From positions 58,605 to 122,604 of the forward strand of contig JAGAQV010000016.1 in assembly GCA_017622555.1 (NCBI GenBank): DNA of 64,000 nt, in the 5' to 3' direction. Shown here piece by piece: positions 57,692 through 64,000 of this stretch (positions within the stretch are counted from its first letter, which is position 1; every line of letters starts with the position of its first letter). A program made the position numbers and the translations under genes. The notes under the pieces are model-generated. The model made no database searches and was not told the origin of the DNA. It was given only the letters and a program-made list of their open reading frames with translations. Source of the stretch: Clostridia bacterium (GTDB taxonomy: Bacteria > Bacillota > Clostridia > Oscillospirales > Acutalibacteraceae).

Positions 57692-58754
57692 GCTTACACA
57701 AAAAAGCGAACGCAAGGTAAGAGATTCTAATATAGAGCTTTTACGCATTTTAACAATTTGCGGTGTGGTGGTTTTGCATTATAACGGCACACAAGCTTTT
57801 AATTATGTGAATGAAAATTCGTTCAATTATTACCTTTTGTTAGTTCTTGAAGGCTTATGTATATGTGCTGTAAACCTTTTTGTGCTTATTTCGGGTTATT
57901 TTTTAAGTACAAACGGTAAAAGAAGGGCAATAAAGGCAATAGAACTTGTTGTTCAGGTTATATTGATGAATTTGGGATCACATTTGTTAATTGCAATTTT
58001 TTCGGGTAAGGGTACCACCCTTACAGACACTTTATATGCTTCGGTTCCCAACAATTATTTTGTTGCTTTTTATGTTACACTTTATTTGATTTCGCCTTAC
58101 ATAAACATACTTTTAAGCCATTTGAGTGATAAACAGTTCGGCATTTTGGTGGCGTTATCGTTTGTGTTATTTTCGCTTTGGCCAACTTTGGTCGATTCAA
58201 TTTCGGCTGTGGTAGGTGTTTCAGTTCCGGGCGTATATACTACAAATATTGGTGGCAGCCAAAACGGTTATAGTGTTATAAATTTTGCTCTTATGTATTT
58301 AATAGGGGCATACTTAAGGCGTAAAAACTTTAATTTTAGCAAACTAAAGCTATTAGGCGTTTTAGTAATTATAGTTGCACTAATTACAGGATGGCAGCTT
58401 TTACAGCCGCAAATTGCAAGGGCTTACTGTAATCCGTTTGTTGTTGCACTTGCTGTAATATTGTTTTTACTGTTTAAAAGCATTTCTGTCAAAAGTAAAA
58501 TTATTAACGGTCTGGCAAAAGGTGCGTTTACTTGCTTCTTACTGCACGGAATGCTTTTGCCTCGTATAGGAATTGCAAGCATTGTAAATAAAAATGCATT
58601 TATTTTGTTGGGGCACATTATTATAACCGTGCCGTTAATCTTTTTAATATGCTGGGCTTGTTGGTGGGTTTATGATAAAATAACCGCACCTATATTTAAA
58701 TGGATAGGCAAAAAACTAAGTTTTATTGATAAAATAATTTCGCTTGAAGAATAA
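57660..58754 (+). CDS. Acyltransferase-3 family membrane protein
   Basis: The protein has about 364 residues and ten or eleven helices. The first helix carries [22 protein letters not shown] (Arg and His of the acyltransferase-3 site). [10 protein letters not shown] and [16 protein letters not shown] follow. Members O-acylate surface sugars from the membrane. It starts 32 bases inside the end of fdtB, so they are coupled. No soluble FdtC acetyltransferase is adjacent; N-acetylation may instead fall to the GNAT protein at 62469, or this protein may acylate a different residue. Confidence 0.85.
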   Translation: MSSTVLTNSNKLTQKSERKVRDSNIELLRILTICGVVVLHYNGTQAFNYVNENSFNYYLLLVLEGLCICAVNLFVLISGYFLSTNGKRRAIKAIELVVQVILMNLGSHLLIAIFSGKGTTLTDTLYASVPNNYFVAFYVTLYLISPYINILLSHLSDKQFGILVALSFVLFSLWPTLVDSISAVVGVSVPGVYTTNIGGSQNGYSVINFALMYLIGAYLRRKNFNFSKLKLLGVLVIIVALITGWQLLQPQIARAYCNPFVVALAVILFLLFKSISVKSKIINGLAKGAFTCFLLHGMLLPRIGIASIVNKNAFILLGHIIITVPLIFLICWACWWVYDKITAPIFKWIGKKLSFIDKIISLEE

Positions 58755-58778
58755 GCTTATAGAAAGGTAGGGGTAATA

Positions 58779-59924
58779 ATGAAGGTGCTAATGGTTGTTA
58801 GTTGGTATAGTCCTAAAAATGCCGAGGTTATGTCGGCAGGGGTATTCCATTATGAGCAGTCTATGGCGCTTAAACCCTATTGTGACACGGCGCTTTATTA
58901 CCCTTATGACGAAACTCTGCCTTCTAAATTTGAAAAAGGCGAAGAAAGGGGTCTTTTAACTTATAGAAGAAAAACCTCTAAGGTTAAAATTCCCAAAATT
59001 GGCTTTATTGCTCAAATTTTGAATATACTTTGCGACCTGAAGAAAATTTGCAAAGAATTTAAACCCGATGTTATTCACGCGCATTGCGCTATTCCGGCAG
59101 GCTTTGCGGTTAATTTGTTTGGCAGGTTGTACGGCATACCAGTTGTTATTACCGAACACAACCCCATTGAACATTTTGCGCTTCATAAAAAAAGCGTTAA
59201 AACTCAGGTTGGCTTTGCATATTCCAACAGTAAGGCAAATATTTGTGTTTCATTGGATTCTATGAATAAAATGAAATCAAATTTTCCAAATTGTGATTTT
59301 AGGGTTATTTATAACGGAATTTATTCACCTGAAGCCGTAGGGAATGACGGGGTAAATTACCGTGTGGATGGCAAGATAAATTGCTGTATAGTGGCCGCTT
59401 TTTACAGTAAAGATATTAAGGGCTATCAATTTTTAATTCCCGCCATTGCCGAGCTTAAAAAACAAGGCTTGCCGATGGTTTTGCACGTTGTTGGCGGCGG
59501 CGATTATTTTGATTACTATGTAAATATGGCAAAGGAACTTGATGTAGAAGATATGATTATTTTCTACGGCAATTGTGAAAAGAAAAAGGTTTATTCCTTG
59601 GTTTCGCAAATGGATTTTAATATTTCTGCAAGTATTTATGAATGCTCGGGTGTTTCGGTAGAAGAAGCATTGCTTTTGGGAAGACCCATGCTTGTAACAA
59701 AATCAGGCGGCGCAAATTCGCTTGTTAATGATAAGGTTGCAATTGTTGTTGACCGCGGCAGTACCGAGGCATTGGTGGACGGTATTAACAAAATGGTAGA
59801 AAAGCTACCTGAATTTAACCAAAAAGAAATATATAATTACGCTTTTGAAAACTTTGAAATTGACCAGGTAAGTCAGAAATATATGAAGCTGTATAACAGC
59901 GTTTTGGAGCATAAAAATGATTAA
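58779..59924 (+). CDS. Family 4 glycosyltransferase
   Basis: The protein has 381 residues of GT-B/GT4 type. It starts with MKVLMVVSWYSPKNAEVMSAGVF, then HAHCAIPAGFAVNLFGRLYGIPVV, NICVSLDSMNKMKSNF, ISASIYECSGVSVEEALLLGRP (the ExxGxxxxE nucleotide-binding region) and KSGGANSLVND. A retaining transferase of the polysaccharide repeat unit; donor unknown. The overlap of 8 bases with the next gene shows coupling. Confidence 0.92.
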   Translation: MKVLMVVSWYSPKNAEVMSAGVFHYEQSMALKPYCDTALYYPYDETLPSKFEKGEERGLLTYRRKTSKVKIPKIGFIAQILNILCDLKKICKEFKPDVIHAHCAIPAGFAVNLFGRLYGIPVVITEHNPIEHFALHKKSVKTQVGFAYSNSKANICVSLDSMNKMKSNFPNCDFRVIYNGIYSPEAVGNDGVNYRVDGKINCCIVAAFYSKDIKGYQFLIPAIAELKKQGLPMVLHVVGGGDYFDYYVNMAKELDVEDMIIFYGNCEKKKVYSLVSQMDFNISASIYECSGVSVEEALLLGRPMLVTKSGGANSLVNDKVAIVVDRGSTEALVDGINKMVEKLPEFNQKEIYNYAFENFEIDQVSQKYMKLYNSVLEHKND

Positions 59925-60888
59925 ACAACCTTTGGTTTCAATTATAATTCCTTGTTATAATCACGAGGCCTTTTTAGATGACTGTCTTTGCAGTATTTTG
60001 GCTCAGACCTATCCTAATATGGAACTTTTGATTTGTGACGACTGTTCTCCCGATAATTCATATGAAAAAATAATGTCGTATAGGGAAGAATTAGAAAAAA
60101 AGTTTAATAACGTTATAATTCTTAAAAACGAAGTTAATTTAGGGGTAACTAAAAACGTTAACAGAATGTTAAAGTTGGTTAAAGGCGAGTTTGTAAAAAC
60201 CATTGCCAGTGATGACTGCATGGCGCCTGACGCTATTTCTGAAATGGCACACTTCCTTATAGAAAACAGCCAAATTGATGTTGTGGTTTCAAACGGAATA
60301 AAGGTGCCCGAAGAACAACGCTACCCCGATTTTAGCGGTGACGTTATTTATAATGCTTTGCCCGATTTTTCTGCAGATGGTTTTTTCATAAGGGTTGCAC
60401 AGTGTAACCAAATATCTGCCCCTGCGGCTATGGTACGAATGTCGGTTTATGAAAAGTTTGGCTTATATGATGAAAATATAAAGGTTGAAGATTTTGAGTT
60501 TTGGCTTAGAATTTTCAAAGATGGAAAGGCTAAAATAGCCTTTCTTGACAAAGCTTTGATTTATTATAGAATAAATGCAAATTCTATGAGTTCAAATACC
60601 AATAATAAAACCATTGAAAAAAGAAGAAAATTGTTGTTTGATGCTGAAATTCAAAGTTTATATAAGTATAAAGACTATTTTGAACCCCATGCATTTGCTG
60701 AAATTATTTTGAATCGTATTATAGCAGCTCGTGGTTTTGCAGTATCCTTAAGACTTAAAAATTTTAATATGCAATTGGAGCAAATGTGGAAAGAGTTTCC
60801 CTTGTGGAACTGTCTTACCAAAAAAGAGGTTATCGGGTTTAAGATTAAGTTTTTAATCTTGACGATTAAAAGGCTGATTAAAAATTAG
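59917..60888 (+). CDS. Family 2 glycosyltransferase
   Basis: The protein has 323 residues: LVSIIIPCYNHEAFLDDCLCSIL, ICDDCSPDNSYEKIM (Asp motif), VKTIASDDCMAPDAI (DD motif), YEKFGLYDENIKVEDFEFWLRI and a lysine-rich C-terminal region. It is the third GT2 in this locus, with inverting chemistry expected. It overlaps the GT4 gene by 8 bases. Confidence 0.92.
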   Translation: MIKQPLVSIIIPCYNHEAFLDDCLCSILAQTYPNMELLICDDCSPDNSYEKIMSYREELEKKFNNVIILKNEVNLGVTKNVNRMLKLVKGEFVKTIASDDCMAPDAISEMAHFLIENSQIDVVVSNGIKVPEEQRYPDFSGDVIYNALPDFSADGFFIRVAQCNQISAPAAMVRMSVYEKFGLYDENIKVEDFEFWLRIFKDGKAKIAFLDKALIYYRINANSMSSNTNNKTIEKRRKLLFDAEIQSLYKYKDYFEPHAFAEIILNRIIAARGFAVSLRLKNFNMQLEQMWKEFPLWNCLTKKEVIGFKIKFLILTIKRLIKN

Positions 60889-60912
60889 TCTTTCTAAGAG
60901 GTATATTCATTT

Positions 60913-62466
60913 ATGAATCAAGACGGAAGAAAAATTAGTGTTATAAAAAATGTTATTGCACAAATGTTTTCCGCGGTTATTCAAACTGCGCTTGGTTTTG
61001 TTGCAAGAAAATTATTTGTAACATACTTAACAACCGAATTACTTGGTCTGAATGGCTTAATGACAAGTATTATAAGTATGCTTAGCATTGCCGAATTGGG
61101 CGTTGGTGAAGCGATAAATTATAGCTTATATACTCCGCTTGCCAAGGGCGACAAGGCTCAAGTCAATGCTATAATGAAGCTTTATAAAAAGCTTTATTTG
61201 GGTATTGCCGGTGTGATTTTGGCAATTGGCTTAGCGATAATACCATTTTTGCATCTTGTTATTGATGCTGATATAACATTGCCATTTTCTTATATTTATA
61301 AGATTTATTTTCTCTTTTTATTTGATACTTTTTTAAGCTATTGTTTAGCTTATAGCCGAAATATCATAACTGCCGACCAAAAGGATTATATTGTTACAAA
61401 TGCGGATTCAATAACTCAAATTATTACTGTTATTTTGCAAATAGGAATTTTGGTTATAACTAAAAGCTATGTTTTATATTTACTTGTAAAAACAGTGGTT
61501 GCTTTTGGAAGAAACGTATTGTTGCATTTTAAATCTATTAAAATGCACCCGTATATTAAAGACAAACAAACCAAAAAACTTTCAAAAGAATATTTAAAAG
61601 AGTTGGTTGATAATGTTAAAGCGTTGTTTGTAACAAGGATATCTTATTTTATTGTAAGCGGAACCGATAATATGCTTTTATCTTCCTTTGTTTCATTAAC
61701 TTCGGTTGGTCTTTACTCAAATTATTTAACTATTTTAACATTAATTAATAAAACCTTTAACACGGTGTTTGATAAGGCAAAAGCCGGTGTTGGTAATTTT
61801 ATTGCGGAAGGAAACACTGATAATCTTTATCAACTGTTTAAGAATATCTTTTTTATAAATTTTGTTTTTACAAGTTTTACTTCAATAGGTTTTTATGTTG
61901 TTTGTAACGAAGTAATCGGAGCGTGGATGGGAAATAGTTTCTTGCTGTCAACCGGCGTTGTATTTTTATTGGCTTTTAATAACTATTCCCGTTATATTTT
62001 ACAAGCTTGTGAGTGCTTTAGGGGAGCAATGGGGTTATATAGTCCGCGACCTTTTGTTAAATATCTGGCATTGCTTGAGGGTATTATAAACTTGGTTGCT
62101 TCTGTGGGGTTTATATTTATTTTAGAAGAACGAATTTTAGGCGTATTTTTAGGTACGGCAGTTAGCACAGTTGTATCTACTATTGCGGTACCTTGGATTG
62201 TTTATAAATTTTTATTTAAACGTCCTTTGAAGGAATTTTTTGCTATTTATTTTAAATATATGTTAATTGGCGCAATTGCTATGGCTTTGTGTAGAATTTG
62301 TTCTATATTTATTTATACAGATAACAGATTACTAAACATTGTTATCGGTGGTTTGCTTTGCGTAATAATAGTTGGTATCGTTTATTTGATATTCTTTTAT
62401 AAAACCGAAGAATTTAAATATGTTAAATCATTAGCCGTTTCAATTTTGAAATCTAAGAAGGTATAA
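60913..62466 (+). CDS. Polysaccharide flippase (Wzx/MATE-like)
   Basis: The protein has 517 residues with about fourteen helices. It begins VIKNVIAQMFSAVIQTALGFVARKLF, then LLGLNGLMTSIISMLSIAELGVG, SYFIVSGTDNMLLSSFVSLTSVGLYSNYL and FGLYSPRPFVKYLALLEG-like later text (MGLYSPRPFVKY). This is a polysaccharide repeat-unit exporter of the MVF/Wzx type, which flips the undecaprenyl-linked unit to the outside for the polymerase at 50243. Confidence 0.88.
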   Translation: MNQDGRKISVIKNVIAQMFSAVIQTALGFVARKLFVTYLTTELLGLNGLMTSIISMLSIAELGVGEAINYSLYTPLAKGDKAQVNAIMKLYKKLYLGIAGVILAIGLAIIPFLHLVIDADITLPFSYIYKIYFLFLFDTFLSYCLAYSRNIITADQKDYIVTNADSITQIITVILQIGILVITKSYVLYLLVKTVVAFGRNVLLHFKSIKMHPYIKDKQTKKLSKEYLKELVDNVKALFVTRISYFIVSGTDNMLLSSFVSLTSVGLYSNYLTILTLINKTFNTVFDKAKAGVGNFIAEGNTDNLYQLFKNIFFINFVFTSFTSIGFYVVCNEVIGAWMGNSFLLSTGVVFLLAFNNYSRYILQACECFRGAMGLYSPRPFVKYLALLEGIINLVASVGFIFILEERILGVFLGTAVSTVVSTIAVPWIVYKFLFKRPLKEFFAIYFKYMLIGAIAMALCRICSIFIYTDNRLLNIVIGGLLCVIIVGIVYLIFFYKTEEFKYVKSLAVSILKSKKV

Positions 62467-62468
62467 TT

Positions 62469-62963
62469 ATGAAATTAAGAAAGCTTGAACTTAAAGATGC
62501 ACCGTTAATGCTTGAATGGATGCACGACAAAAGTGTTGTGGAAAACCTTTCTGCAAATTTTGGCGCAAAAAAGATAGAAGACTGTGAAGCTTTTATTGAA
62601 GCAAGTAAGAATGACCAAGCAAACTTAAATCTTGCAATTGTGAATGATAATGACGAATATATGGGTACGGCAAGCCTTAAACACATTGACAAGGAAAATC
62701 AAAATGCCGAATTTGCTATTGCAATGCGCACTTGTGCAATGGGTAAGGGCTATTCAAAATACGGTATGGCAGAAATTATAAGAATTGGCCTTGAAGAAAT
62801 GGGACTTAAAGAGGTTTATTGGTGTGTTTCTCCCGTAAATAAGAGAGCTGTTCGTTTTTATGACAAAAACGAATATAACCGCGTGCCTAACAGCGAGATA
62901 AAATGCATTGGCTACACACCCGAACAAATTAAAGAATTTATTTGGTATTCTGTAAAAAAATAA
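62469..62963 (+). CDS. GNAT family N-acetyltransferase
   Basis: The protein has 164 residues. The acetyl-CoA fold is seen in YMGTASLKHIDKENQNAEFAI, then MGKGYSKYGMAEIIRIGLEEMGLKEVYW and VNKRAVRFYDKNEYNRV. It starts 2 bases after the flippase gene and is the last gene of the operon. A likely role is acetylating an amino sugar, possibly the 3-amino group made by the FdtB-like enzyme. This is an inference from position. Confidence 0.88.
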   Translation: MKLRKLELKDAPLMLEWMHDKSVVENLSANFGAKKIEDCEAFIEASKNDQANLNLAIVNDNDEYMGTASLKHIDKENQNAEFAIAMRTCAMGKGYSKYGMAEIIRIGLEEMGLKEVYWCVSPVNKRAVRFYDKNEYNRVPNSEIKCIGYTPEQIKEFIWYSVKK

Positions 62964-62985
62964 TTCTATTGCAAATAATTTGCAT

Positions 62986-63022
62986 TAAAAAGGCGATGAC
63001 AGCAAGTCATCGCCTTTGTTTT
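62986..63022 (+). terminator. Terminator of the polysaccharide operon
   Basis: AAAGGCGATGAC (62989-63000) pairs perfectly with GTCATCGCCTTT (63006-63017) around AGCAA, followed by TTGTTTTCG. Confidence 0.9.
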
Positions 63023-63024
63023 CG

Positions 63025-63188
63025 AGGATTGAAAGTAAATTATTGAAGTATAAATTTTCTTGTTTTACAGATAATAAGAACCACACGGCGTTACCAAAAT
63101 TGGAAATTTTGACGCCTGAGTGAACCTTGTTACTCGCTTATCGCTCGTAATAGGTATCACAATTTGTAATTTAAGGAGAAATGTATAT
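63025..63188. other. Intergenic sequence with an imperfect hairpin
   Basis: No gene is seen. An imperfect hairpin at 63087-63116 pairs GGCGT with ACGCC and CAAAATT with AATTTTG. The last 20 bases (AAGGAGAAATG) look like a ribosome site and spacer of an AbrB-like gene start at 63189. Confidence 0.5.
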
Positions 63189-63239
63189 ATGAAAGCAACA
63201 GGGGCGCAAGGCAGAGCCTTGCGAATTAATAATGAATAA
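63189..63239 (+). pseudogene. Truncated start of an AbrB/SpoVT-like gene (copy 1)
   Basis: ATG at 63189 behind AAGGAG reads MKATG and then enters a palindromic repeat, stopping at TAA 63237. MKATG is the typical opening of SpoVT/AbrB-type regulators, continued in copy 2 at 63366. The coding sequence appears to have been interrupted by the inserted repeat. Confidence 0.5.
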
Positions 63240-63342
63240 TGAATAATTTCGGTGTGCCTTCGGCACGAAATAAATATTGTCGGCTATGCCGACACATTAA
63301 TTATTCAATATTCATCATTCATTTTTCATTATTCATTAATTT
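63205..63342. repeat. Palindromic intergenic repeat (MITE-like)
   Basis: A palindrome CGCAAGGC-AGA-GCCTTGCG (63205-63223) precedes AATTAATAATGAATAATGAA at 63224, which is mirrored by ATTATTCATTAATT near 63329-63342. Two hairpins lie inside: GTGCC/GGCAC (63254-63266) and TGTCGGC/GCCGACA (63278-63294). It contains no transposase. It separates two AbrB-like start regions and is probably a mobile non-autonomous repeat. Confidence 0.7.
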
Positions 63343-63365
63343 AAAGAAAGAGGAGTTAATATATT

Positions 63366-63428
63366 ATGAAAGCGACAGGTATTGTAAGAAGAATCGAGGA
63401 ATGTGTTATAATAGGGCAAAAGTTGTAG
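63366..63428 (+). pseudogene. Degenerate AbrB/SpoVT-like gene (copy 2)
   Basis: ATG 63366, behind GAGGAG, encodes MKATGIVRRIEE, matching the conserved N-terminus of AbrB/SpoVT transition-state regulators, which reads MKATGIVRRIDDLGRVVIP. After RRIEE the frame reads CVIIGQKL and stops at TAG 63426. Nearby bases such as GTGTTATAATA and AAAAG still resemble the next codons, so a small deletion and frame loss are likely. A terminator follows at 63502. Confidence 0.55.
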
Positions 63429-63497
63429 AAACCCGCATAAATCCTGGGCTTTTAGCGGTATTTGATTGGACTCAATTTGCACAAAATATCTATACAT

Positions 63498-63535
63498 AGC
63501 AACAGCGAGGGGAATTTGCCCTCGCTGTCTTTTGC
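63498..63535 (+). terminator. Rho-independent terminator
   Basis: ACAGCGAGGG (63502-63511) pairs perfectly with CCCTCGCTGT (63519-63528) around GAATTTG, followed by CTTTTG. It may be a relic of the intact AbrB-like gene. Confidence 0.85.
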
Positions 63536-63538
63536 ATA

Positions 63539-63567
63539 TTGATTTTTGGGAGCTTCTGTGGTAAAAT
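63539..63567 (+). promoter_or_regulatory. Candidate promoter of the terminal secreted protein
   Basis: TTGATT (63539-63544), a 17-base spacer and TAAAAT (63562-63567), about 85 bases before the gene at 63652. Confidence 0.5.
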
Positions 63568-63651
63568 TATTTAAGTATTTTTACCAAAAGGAAAATCTGA
63601 TTATAGCGATATTTGAATGTTGTTCAAAGTTCTCGTTTTGGAGGAGTTTTA

Positions 63652-64000
63652 ATGAAAACGAAGATATTTAAAAGAATGATGGCTTGTCTGCTTTGCGTTG
63701 TTATGCTTTCGGCCGGTGTGCAGGTTGCCTCTGCGGCTCCCGGCGGATGCACCTGCACCACGAAGTGTTTTGCGCATACTATTAATATGGAGTGCCCAGT
63801 TTGCGCCCATGGGAAATGGATGGGGTGCTCCGGTGTCTTGGATATCCCCGAATACACCGGCGACGGTACCATTGACGCCGCATCCGGCTCAATGCAAAGC
63901 GCGGATCTTATGAAGACTCTGATCGGCGCTTTGGATAAATTTGATAAAATCACCGTTATCCTGCCCAGCAATGCGGGCGAGGACGCCTTTAACGCCATAC
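63652..64000 (+). CDS. Secreted protein, N-terminal part (runs off the window)
   Basis: The frame from ATG 63652 stays open to the end of the window (116 codons), behind GGAGGAG at about 63640. A signal peptide of about 28 residues (MKTKIFKRMMACLLCVVML, then AGVQVASA) is followed by a Cys cluster, CTCTTKC and MECPVC, a pattern seen at the mature start of large secreted or cell-wall proteins of Clostridia. The visible mature part shows no known domain. Base composition is clearly richer in G and C than the rest of the window, suggesting a different origin. Confidence 0.8.
   Translation, partial: MKTKIFKRMMACLLCVVMLSAGVQVASAAPGGCTCTTKCFAHTINMECPVCAHGKWMGCSGVLDIPEYTGDGTIDAASGSMQSADLMKTLIGALDKFDKITVILPSNAGEDAFNAI

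Noticed and set aside
63366-63428. Functional 20-residue peptide
   Set aside because: The sequence matches the conserved N-terminus of AbrB-like proteins and then breaks, so a decayed gene explains it better.

Overview
The window is 64 kb of a low-GC Gram-positive chromosome. AGGAGG-type ribosome sites, strong TTGACA/TATAAT promoters, SipW-type secretion, lipoprotein signals, a FeoB-associated Cys-rich protein and the lack of any outer-membrane gene point to Bacillota, class Clostridia. A bile salt hydrolase-like enzyme, fructan and amino-sugar catabolism and a rhamnose polysaccharide locus fit an animal gut anaerobe, perhaps of the Oscillospirales. The lineage is inference. I see no phage, complete insertion sequence, CRISPR array, rRNA or replication origin. 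There is one tRNA (Ser, GGA).

Layout. 1-9 kb: a membrane protein, an MFS carrier, a GDPD-family phosphodiesterase, a GH32 fructosidase, a choloylglycine hydrolase, and a MarR regulator with a DegV fatty-acid-binding protein. 9-13 kb: a leftward operon of two GT8 glycosyltransferases and two PlsC-like acyltransferases, preceded by clustered TTCTAC/GTAGAA half-sites and a membrane-bound XRE regulator. 13-16.5 kb: a TAXI-type TRAP transporter. 16.5-19.2 kb: feoA, feoB and a Cys-rich partner with two DtxR/IdeR-like palindromes. 19-26 kb: a second membrane XRE regulator, tRNA-Ser, a sodium symporter, a cytoplasmic GH5 enzyme with a DMT carrier and a divergent AraC regulator, and an acyltransferase with a zinc ribbon.

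26-34 kb is a carbohydrate region: a ROK glucokinase diverges from nagA and an atypical ROK-like kinase. A second unit with a structured leader follows: HAD phosphatase, ROK repressor, FucI-like isomerase and GatZ/KbaZ-like protein. The substrate of this unit cannot be named. 34-39 kb: an MgtC-like protein, then a SipW secretion module (two substrates with matching signal regions, a SipW-like peptidase and a DUF5305-like membrane protein). 39-48 kb: SDR plus an FAD oxidoreductase with a carbohydrate-binding-like N-terminus, an SGNH hydrolase, alkaline phosphatase, glycerol-1-phosphate dehydrogenase with a HAD hydrolase and divergent DeoR regulator, and two-subunit fumarase.

48-63 kb is one rightward surface-polysaccharide operon: four nucleotidyltransferase/sugar genes for dTDP-L-rhamnose (rmlABDC), an FdtA/FdtB-type dTDP-3-amino-dideoxyhexose pair with an acyltransferase-3 protein, several glycosyltransferases, a Wzy-like polymerase with a perfect 30-bp tandem repeat, a Wzx-like flippase and a GNAT acetyltransferase. 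The last kilobase holds two broken starts of an AbrB/SpoVT-like gene flanking a palindromic repeat, then a GC-rich secreted protein that runs off the window.
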